This document shows, piece by piece, positions 1 through 5,856 of a stretch of 5,856 nt of DNA. The position numbers were made by a program, and so were the translations under genes. The stretch's first letter is position 1; every line of letters begins with the position of its first letter. The stretch is from the NCBI GenBank assembly GCA_018623875.1, contig JAAZUZ010000105.1, positions 1-5,856 of the forward strand, read 5' to 3'. The notes under the pieces were generated by a model. It did not search any database, had not been told where the DNA came from, and worked only from the letters and a program-made list of their open reading frames with translations. This DNA comes from Synechococcus sp. HW_metabat.21 (lineage in GTDB: Bacteria > Cyanobacteriota > Cyanobacteriia > PCC-6307 > Cyanobiaceae).

Positions 1-1424
1 ACCCCGACATTGAAGTCGTGGGCTCCAAGGTTGCGATTCAGTTCCTGGAAAACCAGGTGCATCGCCCCTTCAAAAGCCGCGCGGTCAAAAGCGGCGATGA
101 ACTCGACCTAGGCACCAACCCCGAGAGCGGCATCCAGCACCGCTTCGAGTTCCTCAGTGCCCCCAACCTGCACTGGCCGGACACGATCTTTTCCTTCGAC
201 CACGGCACCGGGATCCTCTACACCTGCGATGCCTTCGGGATGCACTACTGCTCGGAGGACACCTTCGATGTGGACCCCGGCGCCCTCGCTCCGGACTTCC
301 GCTTCTATTACGACTGCCTGATGGGCCCCAACGCCCGCAGCGTCCTCCAGGCGATGAAGCGCATGGATGGCCTCGAGGGCACGATCAACACGATCGCCAC
401 CGGCCATGGCCCGCTGCTGCGTCACCACCTCAACCTCTGGATGGGGGACTACAAGGACTGGAGCAGCGACCGCAGCAAGGGTGAGGCCTATGCCGCCGTT
501 TGCTACCTGAGTCAATACGGCTTCTGCGACCGCCTCAGCCAGGCCATCGCCCGGGGCATCGGCAAAGCGGAAGCCCAGGTGCAACTGGTGGATCTGCGGG
601 CCACCGATGCGCAGGAACTGAGCGCCTTGATTGGTGAAGCGAGCGCCGTTGTCGTTCCGACCTGGCCCGCCAATCCTGACCCCGAACTCCAGGCCTCAAT
701 CGGCACCCTGCTGGCGGCCCTGAAACCCAAACAGTGGATCGGCAGCTACGACGCCTACGGCGGCAACGACGAGCCGATTGACGCGGTCGCCACGCAGCTG
801 CGCAGCATGGGCCAGAAGGAGGCCTTCGAGCCCCTGCGGGTGCGGCAGGTGCCCGATGGCAACGACTACCAGCGCTGCGAAGAAGCCGGCACCGACCTCG
901 GTCAACTCCTGACCCGGGCCAAGACCATCGCGGCCATGAAGTCCCTCGATGGCGATCTCGATAAAGCCCTAGGCCGTCTCTCTGGAGGCCTCTACGTGGT
1001 GACCGCCCGCCAGGAGGAACGCGCCTCCGCGATGGTCGCCAGCTGGGTCAGCCAGGCCAGCTTTGATCCCCCGGGCATCACCGTGGCCGTCGCCAAGGAC
1101 CGGGCCATCGAAGCCCTGCTGCAAGTGGGCGATCGCTTCGTGCTCAACATCCTGCGGGAGGACAACTACCAGGACCTGATGCGGCACTTCCTCAAGCGCT
1201 TCCCGCCGGGGGCGGATCGCTTCGCCGGCGTCAGCACCCTTGAGGGCGTCGCCAATGGCGGCCCGGTTCTCGGCGATGCCCTGGCCTTCCTCGGCTGCCG
1301 CGTCAGCCAGCGGATGGAGGGCCCAGACCACTGGATCATCTACGGCGAGGTGGAGCAGGGCAATGTCTCGGACACCGAGGCCCGCACGGCCGTTCACCAC
1401 CGCAAAGTGGGGAACCACTACTGA
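1..1424 (+). CDS. flv3: Flavodiiron protein Flv3 (partial, N-terminus outside window)
   Basis: This is a cyanobacterial (class C) flavodiiron protein, a soluble enzyme that with Flv1 passes electrons from reduced pyridine nucleotide or ferredoxin to O2, making water. The frame is open to the left edge; the GTG at 18 is an internal Val, not the start. About 473 residues are visible against a usual 570-600, so the N-terminal part with the first diiron ligands (HxExDH) is missing. Counting from codon 18, the rest of the metallo-beta-lactamase-like domain runs to about residue 145 and keeps His52 (NLHWPD), Asp71 (TCDAFGMH) and His130 (TGHGP), the expected later ligands. A flavodoxin-like domain follows (about 155-300, loop SQYGFCD), then a flavin-reductase-like domain (about 310-468, AMVASWVSQASF). 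The retained ligands and motifs such as SKVAIQFLEN identify it as the Flv3 type, the iron-binding partner. It overlaps flv1 by one base. Confidence 0.93.
   Translation, partial: PDIEVVGSKVAIQFLENQVHRPFKSRAVKSGDELDLGTNPESGIQHRFEFLSAPNLHWPDTIFSFDHGTGILYTCDAFGMHYCSEDTFDVDPGALAPDFRFYYDCLMGPNARSVLQAMKRMDGLEGTINTIATGHGPLLRHHLNLWMGDYKDWSSDRSKGEAYAAVCYLSQYGFCDRLSQAIARGIGKAEAQVQLVDLRATDAQELSALIGEASAVVVPTWPANPDPELQASIGTLLAALKPKQWIGSYDAYGGNDEPIDAVATQLRSMGQKEAFEPLRVRQVPDGNDYQRCEEAGTDLGQLLTRAKTIAAMKSLDGDLDKALGRLSGGLYVVTARQEERASAMVASWVSQASFDPPGITVAVAKDRAIEALLQVGDRFVLNILREDNYQDLMRHFLKRFPPGADRFAGVSTLEGVANGGPVLGDALAFLGCRVSQRMEGPDHWIIYGEVEQGNVSDTEARTAVHHRKVGNHY
1129..1136. repeat. HIP1 octamer GCGATCGC, copy 1
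   Basis: This palindrome is the highly iterated HIP1 motif of many cyanobacterial genomes. It lies within flv3, in the flavin-reductase-like domain coding region. It supports a cyanobacterial origin weakly, since a few copies could arise by chance in GC-rich DNA. Confidence 0.5.
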
Positions 1425-1426
1425 TG
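1409..1426 (+). promoter_or_regulatory. Translational coupling junction flv3/flv1 (TGATG)
   Basis: The flv3 stop TGA (1422-1424) and the flv1 start ATG (1424-1426) share one base. A weak Shine-Dalgarno-like GGGGA sits at 1409-1413, inside the end of flv3. This arrangement usually lets a terminating ribosome restart on the next gene, which would keep Flv3 and Flv1 output near equal. That suits the reported functional Flv1/Flv3 hetero-oligomer. Coupling is inferred from geometry only. Confidence 0.7.
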
Positions 1427-3253
1427 GCGAGCGCCACAGCAGAACGGCAGGTCATCCAGCTGCCGGTTGAGCCGGGTCTGGTCTGCCTGCGGGGCCTCAG
1501 CCCCACGCGCCTGCGTTTTGAGGTCGAGTACGGCCTGGAGCGCGGCACGACGGCCAACAGCTTTCTGTTCCTCCCAGGCAGTGGCGAGGATGAGCAGATC
1601 GGCAGCGCCGCCGCGCTCTTGGTGCACCCTCCTGGCGCTTCCTTCGCCGAGCCCTACCTCGAGCAACTCGAAGCCCTGGTGCCCAGCAGCACCGAACTGC
1701 AGGTGGTCGTCAGCCACGTCAACCCCAACCGAATTGCCCTCCTGCATGAGCTGGCCCGGCGTTGGGACAAGCTTCGGCTGATCGCCTCCAACCCCGGCGC
1801 CAAGCTGCTGGAAGACCTCTGGGCCCAGCGGAAACCGACGCCCGCCGGCGAAGCGGAACCCCCGGCCCTGCCGCCGCTCCCGCCCCTCACCGTGGTGCGG
1901 GGCGAGGACAGCATCGAGCGGTCCGACGGCTACACAATCAACCTGCTCTCCGCGCCAACCCCGCGCTGGCCCGGTGCCCTGATGGCCTTCGAGGAGACCA
2001 CGGGTCTCCTGATGAGCGGCAAGTTCTTCTCCGCCCACCTCTGCAGCCAGGACTGGGCGGAAGCGAACCGCAGCAGCACCGAGGAAGACCGGCGTTACTT
2101 CTATGACTGCCTGATGGCGCCCATGGCCCGTCAGGTCGAAGCGGTGCTCAACCGCCTCGATGAGCTCTCCATCCGTTGCATCGCCCCCGGCCATGGCCCG
2201 GCCATCGCCGAAAGCTGGCGCAGCCTGCTGGTGGACTACCGCCGCTGGGGTGAATCCCAGGAGCGCTCCAGCCTCTCGGTGGCCCTGCTCTTCGCCAGCG
2301 CCTACGGCAACACCGCAGCCATCGCCGACGCCCTCGCCCAAGGGGTCTCCCGCACCGGCGTCCGGGTCGAGAGCGTCAACTGCGAGTTCACCCCCGCCGA
2401 AAAACTGTTGGAGACGATCCGCAGTTGCGATGCGTTGCTGATCGGCTCACCGACCCTGGGGGGCCATGCCCCAACGCCGATCGTCTCGGCCCTCGGCACG
2501 GTGCTCGCCGAAGGAGACCGCTCCAAACCCGTTGGCGTCTTCGGCAGCTTCGGCTGGAGCGGTGAGGCGATCGATCTGCTGGAGAGCAAGCTGCGGGACG
2601 GCGGCTTCACGTTCGCCTTTGAGCCGATCCGGGTGAAGTTCAGCCCCGATGCCTCCACGATCAAAACCCTCGAGGAAACCGGAACCGGCCTCGGCCGCAG
2701 CCTGATCACGGCCCAACGCAAGGCCCAACGCCGCAGCGCCAGCAGTGGCGGCCTCAGCGAAAGCCGCAGCAACCCCGCCGTCCTCGCCCTTGGTCGGGTC
2801 GTCGGTTCCCTCTGCGTGCTCACCACCCGCAAAGGCAGTGGCGAGAGCCAACTCAGCGGCGCCATGGTGGCCAGCTGGGTCAGCCAGGCGAGCTTCACCC
2901 CACCGGGCCTGACCGTGGCCGTTGCCAAGGACAGGGCCGTGGAAGCCCTGCTGCACGTCGGCGACTCCTTCGCCCTCAACGTTCTGGCCTCCGGCCGTGA
3001 GAGCGGACCGATGAAGCAGTTCCTCCAGCCCTTTGCCCCCGGTGCCGACCGCTTCTCGGGGCTGGACCTCGAGGAGAGCCCCAGCGCTCAGCCGATCCTC
3101 CCTGAAGCCCTGGCCTGGTTGGAGTGCAGCGTCAAACAGCGCATGGAGTGCGGCGACCACTGGCTGATCTACGCCCAAGTGGGATCCGGCGCCCTGCTGG
3201 ATGGAGAAGCGACCACCGCCGTCCACCAGCGCCGTAGCGGTGCCAACTATTGA
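1424..3253 (+). CDS. flv1: Flavodiiron protein Flv1 with degenerate diiron site
   Basis: Complete 609-residue partner of Flv3 in the cyanobacterial O2 photoreduction (Mehler-like) pathway. Domains: metallo-beta-lactamase-like (about 30-280), flavodoxin-like (about 283-430, FMN phosphate loop SAYGNT at 292-297), and flavin-reductase-like (about 450-609, AMVASWVSQASF, ending GANY). The usual HxExDH ligand motif reads H98-V-N100-P-N102-R103. The later ligand positions are R181 (TPRWPG) and K200 (MSGKFF), and H257 (PGHGP) is kept. Loss of acidic and His ligands to neutral or basic residues is known for Flv1/Flv2 proteins, so this assigns Flv1 rather than Flv3 and suggests weak or no iron binding. 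A Pro-rich insert (about 139-156) and a Ser/Arg-rich linker (about 431-450) look flexible. The ATG overlaps the flv3 stop, and a weak GGGGA lies about 10 bases upstream. Flv1 versus Flv2 rests on pairing with Flv3. Confidence 0.93.
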   Translation: MASATAERQVIQLPVEPGLVCLRGLSPTRLRFEVEYGLERGTTANSFLFLPGSGEDEQIGSAAALLVHPPGASFAEPYLEQLEALVPSSTELQVVVSHVNPNRIALLHELARRWDKLRLIASNPGAKLLEDLWAQRKPTPAGEAEPPALPPLPPLTVVRGEDSIERSDGYTINLLSAPTPRWPGALMAFEETTGLLMSGKFFSAHLCSQDWAEANRSSTEEDRRYFYDCLMAPMARQVEAVLNRLDELSIRCIAPGHGPAIAESWRSLLVDYRRWGESQERSSLSVALLFASAYGNTAAIADALAQGVSRTGVRVESVNCEFTPAEKLLETIRSCDALLIGSPTLGGHAPTPIVSALGTVLAEGDRSKPVGVFGSFGWSGEAIDLLESKLRDGGFTFAFEPIRVKFSPDASTIKTLEETGTGLGRSLITAQRKAQRRSASSGGLSESRSNPAVLALGRVVGSLCVLTTRKGSGESQLSGAMVASWVSQASFTPPGLTVAVAKDRAVEALLHVGDSFALNVLASGRESGPMKQFLQPFAPGADRFSGLDLEESPSAQPILPEALAWLECSVKQRMECGDHWLIYAQVGSGALLDGEATTAVHQRRSGANY

Positions 3254-3258
3254 GCGAC

Positions 3259-3281
3259 CTGCAAGATCTCGTGATCTGCAG
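3259..3281 (+). terminator. Imperfect hairpin just after flv1
   Basis: CTGCA (3259-3263) pairs with TGCAG (3277-3281) and GATC (3265-3268) with GATC (3273-3276). This gives a 9-bp stem with one bulged A and a TCGT loop, starting 5 bases after the flv1 stop. No T-run follows, so it is not a canonical intrinsic terminator. It could instead stabilise the 3' end of the flv mRNA or be chance. Confidence 0.3.
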
Positions 3282-3308
3282 CGGAAGAAAACCTGAAATC
3301 AGGGGAGC

Positions 3309-3327
3309 TCAGCCCCACAAGGGCTGA
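3309..3327 (+). terminator. Second hairpin between flv1 and the 68-aa gene
   Basis: TCAGCCC (3309-3315) pairs with GGGCTGA (3321-3327) around a CACAA loop, a perfect 7-bp stem. The GGGG at 3302-3305 could instead pair with CCCC at 3313-3316, which excludes this stem. The following bases, AAATGCATTG, contain no T-run. It may be a weak terminator for flv1 or a leader structure for the next gene; function is unproven. Confidence 0.3.
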
Positions 3328-3352
3328 AATGCATTGACCTCACAGCCACTGG

Positions 3353-3559
3353 ATGGGAGCGCTCACCAACCCCAGTCCAACCTCACAGCGCTGGATCGTT
3401 CGCTATCGCGGCTTCGTCCTGATCCCGCAGAAGGATCTCTCTTGGATGGTCAGGCCTGAGCGCAGCCCCATGAAGCTGCTGCCCTTTCGCGCACCGGCCA
3501 GCTCCGTGGAAGACGTCAAAGCCTTAATTGACTGGCGCCTTGGCCAGCAGGCCAACTAG
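3353..3559 (+). CDS. Small protein of unknown function, 68 aa
   Basis: Not recognised by function. An in-frame stop at 3335-3337 leaves the ATG at 3353 as the first possible start; no good Shine-Dalgarno precedes it. The predicted protein is soluble, with no signal peptide or membrane segment. It has an aromatic, strand-like stretch (RWIVRYRGFVLIPQ, 13-26), then SWMVRPERSPMKLLPF (30-45), then a likely helix (SVEDVKALIDWRL, 51-63). This compact order looks like a folded single domain and not like shadow translation, and no long competing frame overlaps it. It reads like the short conserved hypothetical proteins common in picocyanobacteria, though I cannot verify homologues. It lies 99 bp after flv1 on the same strand, so read-through transcription is possible. 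Its stop overlaps that of the opposing gene. Confidence 0.7.
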   Translation: MGALTNPSPTSQRWIVRYRGFVLIPQKDLSWMVRPERSPMKLLPFRAPASSVEDVKALIDWRLGQQAN

Positions 3560-3568
3560 GCGGCCTGC
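3547..3568. terminator. Hairpin over convergent stop codons, possible bidirectional terminator
   Basis: GCAGGCC (3547-3553) and GGCCTGC (3562-3568) form a perfect 7-bp, nearly all-GC stem around an 8-base loop. The loop holds the CTAG that supplies both stop codons. The stem is symmetrical, so it would form in transcripts from either strand. Neither side has a T-run, so termination would need Rho-independent pausing of a non-classical kind or simple collision of polymerases. Confidence 0.45.
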
Positions 3569-3807
3569 GGCGGGGGCGGAGTGGAGCCACCAGCCTGGAA
3601 GGGCAGCACCACGGTGGCCCAATGATCCGGGCGGGCCGGACGGGCGCGGCGGGGGCGGCGAACGCCGAAGGGAACGCGAACCACGTTTGTGCCTTCAACC
3701 CGCAGGGTCTGTCCGGTCATCGCTGCTTGATCGAGGCTGCCCTGCAGGGAGGGGAGCTTCACACCCTGTTGGTCGTCGAGGGTGGTGATTTTGGTCTCGT
3801 CGCTCAT
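3556..3807 (-). CDS. Small Arg-rich protein of unknown function, 83 aa
   Basis: Not recognised by function. The ATG at 3807-3805 follows a good ribosome site, AAGGGGG, a few bases upstream, which supports a real start. The N-terminal half (MSDETKITTLDDQQGVKLPSLQ) is acidic to neutral and unlike typical high-GC shadow translation. Residues 44-59 carry seven Arg (RVPFGVRRPRRARPAR), followed by a hydrophobic strand-like DHWATVVLPF (61-70) and a Pro-rich tail (STPPPPQAA). There is no signal peptide or membrane helix. The basic patch could bind nucleic acid or an acidic partner, but that is a guess. It lies 116 bp downstream of gcvP on the same strand and converges on the 68-aa gene, with the two stop codons in one CTAG. 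Plus-strand frames here are low-complexity Gly/Arg/Pro sequence and less convincing. Confidence 0.68.
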   Translation of the reverse strand: MSDETKITTLDDQQGVKLPSLQGSLDQAAMTGQTLRVEGTNVVRVPFGVRRPRRARPARPDHWATVVLPFQAGGSTPPPPQAA

Positions 3808-3810
3808 GGG

Positions 3811-3817
3811 CCCCCTT
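3811..3817 (-). promoter_or_regulatory. Shine-Dalgarno site of the 83-aa gene
   Basis: On the minus strand this reads AAGGGGG, followed by CCC and then the ATG at 3807. The AAGG core lies about 6 bases from the start codon, a normal distance. It is the clearest ribosome binding site in the window and is the main support for this start. Confidence 0.6.
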
Positions 3818-3873
3818 GAACTACAGCGATGCCTGCAGTTGCAGCAGATATTGGTGGGAAATCAAGGGAACTA

Positions 3874-3890
3874 GCAGAAAGAAATTCTGC
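3874..3890. terminator. Hairpin in the spacer after gcvP
   Basis: GCAGAA (3874-3879) pairs with TTCTGC (3885-3890) around an AGAAA loop. Read on the minus strand it starts 34 bases past the gcvP stop and is followed by TAGTTCCC, a poor T-run. Read on the plus strand it is followed by ACTTTTCCCTTT, a better T-rich tail. It may end gcvP transcription, or stop plus-strand read-through before it enters gcvP as antisense. The surrounding 3830-3925 stretch is clearly AT-richer than the genes. I see no convincing promoter for the 83-aa gene here. Confidence 0.4.
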
Positions 3891-3923
3891 ACTTTTCCCT
3901 TTGCAAGAGCATTTAAACCCAAA

Positions 3924-5856
3924 TCAAGCCGTCGTTGGCGATGAAACGGCCATTTCCTCAACAGAAGGGCAGGTACAAACCAAGTTGCGATCACCGAAGG
4001 CGTTGTCAATGCGGGCCACCGCCGGCCAAAGCTTGCCCTGCTGTGCCTCCTCTCCCTGGGGGTAAGCAGCCTGCTGACGGCTATAGGGACGGTCCCAAAC
4101 ATCCGCCGTCACCGCTGACAACGTATGGGGTGCACGTTTGAGGGGATTGTTCTCAGGATCCATCGTTCCCGACTCAATCGCCGCGGCCTCAGCGCGGATC
4201 GCAGCCATCGCGTCACAGAAGCGCTGCAGCTCGGCCAACCCCTCGCTTTCCGTGGGCTCCACCATCACCGTGCCGGCCACCGGCCAACTGACCGTGGGGG
4301 CATGGAAGCCGTAGTCCATCAAGCGCTTGGCGAGGTCATCCACTTCCAAGCCGGCGCTGCGCTTCAGCGGCCGTAAATCAAAGATGCACTCGTGGGCCAC
4401 CCGTCCCGATTGACCGCGATAGAGCACCGGGAAGTGATCCTCCAGTTGATGGGCCAGCCAGTTGGCAGCCAGCAGGGAGACCGCACTGGCTTGGCGCAGG
4501 CCCGCCCCGCCCATCATCCGGATGTACATCCAACTGATCGGAAGAATGCTGGCGCTGCCCCAGGGGGCCGCGCTGATCGGACCGATGGCCTGATCGCCCC
4601 CACAGGCCTCCGCGGCGGGATGGCCAGGCAGGAAGGGCACCAGGTGCGACGCCACGGCGATCGGCCCCACGCCCGGGCCGCCACCGCCGTGGGGGATGCA
4701 GAAGGTCTTGTGCAGGTTGAGGTGGCACACGTCGGCGCCATAGGCGCCGGGCTTGGCCAGGCCCACTTGGGCATTGAGGTTGGCGCCATCGAGGTAGACC
4801 TGACCGCCGTGCGCATGCACCAACGCGCAGATCTCGCGGATCCCCTCTTCGAACACCCCGTGGGTGGAGGGGTAGGTGACCATCAAGGCCGCCAGCTCAT
4901 CCCGGTGGGCTTCAACCTTGGCCTGCAGGTCCGACCGGTCGATATTCCCCTGGTCGTCGCAGGCCACGGCCACGACCTTTAAGCCCGCCATGACGGCACT
5001 GGCGGGGTTGGTGCCATGGGCGCTGGTGGGGATCAAGCAGACGCGGCGCTGCGCGTCGCCGCGGCTGCGGTGATAAGCGCGGATCACCAGCAGTCCGGCG
5101 TATTCCCCTTGGGAGCCCGCGTTGGGCTGCAGGGAGACCCCAGCAAAACCGGTAATCGCCGCCAGCCAGTGCTCAAGGTCCGCCACCAGGCGGCGATACC
5201 CCGCGCTCTGGTGTGCTGGCGCGAAGGGATGCAAACCGGCGAACCCCGGCCAACTCACCGGCAGCAGCTCCGCCGCCGCATTGAGCTTCATCGTGCAGCT
5301 GCCGAGCGGGATCATCCCGTGGACCAAGGAGAAGTCCTTGGAGACCAGCCGCTGGATGTAGCGCAGCAGCTCGGTCTCGCTCCGGTAGCGGTGGAAGACC
5401 GGCTGCTGCAGCCAGGAGCGGCTGCGGCGGGGCACCAGGGTTCCCCAAAGCCGCTCTTCGATCGGTTGTCCCTGGGTCTCCTGCAGCAGGGCATGCTCCA
5501 GCTGGGTCAGATCCGGAGCCGTTTGGGGCAGAACCGCCAGGGCGGAGAGCAGCCGTTGCAGCTCGTCGCGGTCGCTCAGCTCATCGAGGCTGATCGCAAA
5601 GCCGTCACTCTCGGGGCGCAGGTTGAAGCCCTCTGCCGCCGCCCGAGCAATCAATTCCGCCCCATCGGCGCAGCGCACCCGCAGGGTGTCCAAGCCGGGC
5701 GCCGGCTCGGCGGGGTGCCCAAGGGTGTCCAGCCCGCGGCGCAGCAACTCCCGCAGCAACACCAAGCGGCGAGCGATCGCCTTGAGGCCATCGGGACCGT
5801 GGTGCACCGCGTAGAAGCTGGCCATCACCGCCAGCAGAACCTGGGCGGTGCAGATG
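3924..5856 (-). CDS. gcvP: Glycine decarboxylase P-protein (partial, N-terminus outside window)
   Basis: This is the PLP-dependent P-protein of the glycine cleavage system (EC 1.4.4.2). It decarboxylates glycine and passes the aminomethyl group to lipoyl H-protein (GcvH), with GcvT and the L-protein completing the cycle. In cyanobacteria it handles photorespiratory glycine and supplies one-carbon units. The frame is open to the right edge: codons before the GTG at 5828 read ICTAQVLLA, a conserved internal GcvP motif. So 5828 is not the start, and about 330 of the usual 950-990 residues are missing. Counting from 5828, the end of the N-terminal PLP-fold half reaches about 115. The linker and second half then show SETELLRY (150-157), GMIPLGSCTMKLN (171-183), SAHGTNPASA (269-278) and the cofactor lysine K374 in NLHKTF (codon 4709-4707), followed by HGGGGPG. 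The C-terminus (NAFGDRNLVCTCP) is intact and the gene ends in TGA. Confidence 0.96.
   Translation of the reverse strand, partial: ICTAQVLLAVMASFYAVHHGPDGLKAIARRLVLLRELLRRGLDTLGHPAEPAPGLDTLRVRCADGAELIARAAAEGFNLRPESDGFAISLDELSDRDELQRLLSALAVLPQTAPDLTQLEHALLQETQGQPIEERLWGTLVPRRSRSWLQQPVFHRYRSETELLRYIQRLVSKDFSLVHGMIPLGSCTMKLNAAAELLPVSWPGFAGLHPFAPAHQSAGYRRLVADLEHWLAAITGFAGVSLQPNAGSQGEYAGLLVIRAYHRSRGDAQRRVCLIPTSAHGTNPASAVMAGLKVVAVACDDQGNIDRSDLQAKVEAHRDELAALMVTYPSTHGVFEEGIREICALVHAHGGQVYLDGANLNAQVGLAKPGAYGADVCHLNLHKTFCIPHGGGGPGVGPIAVASHLVPFLPGHPAAEACGGDQAIGPISAAPWGSASILPISWMYIRMMGGAGLRQASAVSLLAANWLAHQLEDHFPVLYRGQSGRVAHECIFDLRPLKRSAGLEVDDLAKRLMDYGFHAPTVSWPVAGTVMVEPTESEGLAELQRFCDAMAAIRAEAAAIESGTMDPENNPLKRAPHTLSAVTADVWDRPYSRQQAAYPQGEEAQQGKLWPAVARIDNAFGDRNLVCTCPSVEEMAVSSPTTA
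5773..5780. repeat. HIP1 octamer GCGATCGC, copy 2
   Basis: Second exact HIP1 palindrome, inside gcvP. Near matches with seven of eight bases occur, for example GCGATCGA in flv1 near 2567 and GCGATCGG near 4657. Two exact copies in 5.9 kb are above a simple composition-based expectation but too few to prove enrichment. Confidence 0.5.

Noticed and set aside
18..20. GTG at 18 as the flv3 start
   Set aside because: The frame continues upstream to the window edge with flavodiiron-like residues (PDIEV), and the protein would lack an essential part of its first domain.
108..1418. Several minus-strand frames opposite flv3
   Set aside because: They mirror the flv3 coding sequence and have biased composition; no start signals stand out.
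1418..2341. Long 307-codon minus-strand open frame opposite flv1
   Set aside because: It lies fully antisense to flv1, is rich in Gly/Ala/Glu/His typical of reverse translation of GC-rich codons, and shows no known domain.
2302..3226. Two minus-strand frames (225 and 259 codons) opposite the second half of flv1
   Set aside because: Both are shadows of a well-supported gene, mutually overlapping and without recognisable motifs.
3334..3339. TTGACC as a -35 box for the 68-aa gene
   Set aside because: No -10-like hexamer lies at a suitable distance; the spacing would place it inside the coding region.
3528..3819. Plus-strand frames of 86 and 65 codons opposite the 83-aa gene
   Set aside because: Low-complexity Gly/Arg composition and no ribosome site; the minus-strand frame has both a good start and more protein-like sequence.
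3821..4102. Minus-strand 93-codon frame over the end of gcvP and the spacer
   Set aside because: Most of it overlaps gcvP in another frame, and it has no start signal or recognisable domain.
4125..4982. Plus-strand frames of 83 and 196 codons opposite gcvP
   Set aside because: They are antisense to the conserved catalytic half of GcvP and are His/Arg/Gly-rich shadow sequence.

Overview
The window looks like chromosomal DNA from a GC-rich picocyanobacterium (Cyanobium or high-GC Synechococcus type). This rests on three things: a pair of cyanobacterial three-domain flavodiiron proteins, which occur in this form only in oxygenic phototrophs; a long single-chain glycine decarboxylase P-protein; and high GC with very short intergenic gaps. 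Two copies of the cyanobacterial HIP1 octamer GCGATCGC fit this. The genus is inferred, not shown.

Left part, plus strand (1-3253): a two-gene unit. The first gene is flv3, cut by the left edge so that about 110 N-terminal residues are missing. The second is the complete flv1. The flv3 stop and the flv1 start overlap as TGATG, so translation is probably coupled. Flv1 and Flv3 are known to work together as a light-driven NADPH:O2 (Mehler-like) electron sink that reduces O2 to water without releasing reactive oxygen. Flv3 keeps the diiron ligands that are visible here. Flv1 has lost most of its ligands to Asn, Arg and Lys.

Middle (3254-3923): a 99-bp gap with two imperfect hairpins, a 68-codon plus-strand gene, an 83-codon minus-strand gene, and a 116-bp AT-richer spacer with a further hairpin. 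The two small genes converge, and their stop codons share one CTAG. That CTAG lies in the loop of a 7-bp GC-rich hairpin, which may end transcription in both directions. I recognise neither small protein by function.

Right part, minus strand (3924-5856): the C-terminal two thirds of gcvP, glycine decarboxylase P-protein, including its PLP lysine. The gene runs off the right edge, so about 330 N-terminal residues and the promoter are outside. In cyanobacteria this enzyme consumes photorespiratory glycine. Flv1/Flv3 and GcvP therefore both relate to O2-linked metabolism, but they face each other and are not one operon.

No RNA gene, CRISPR array, insertion sequence or phage gene is visible. I do not see a new multi-gene system. 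The least explained parts are the two small genes and their shared-stop junction.
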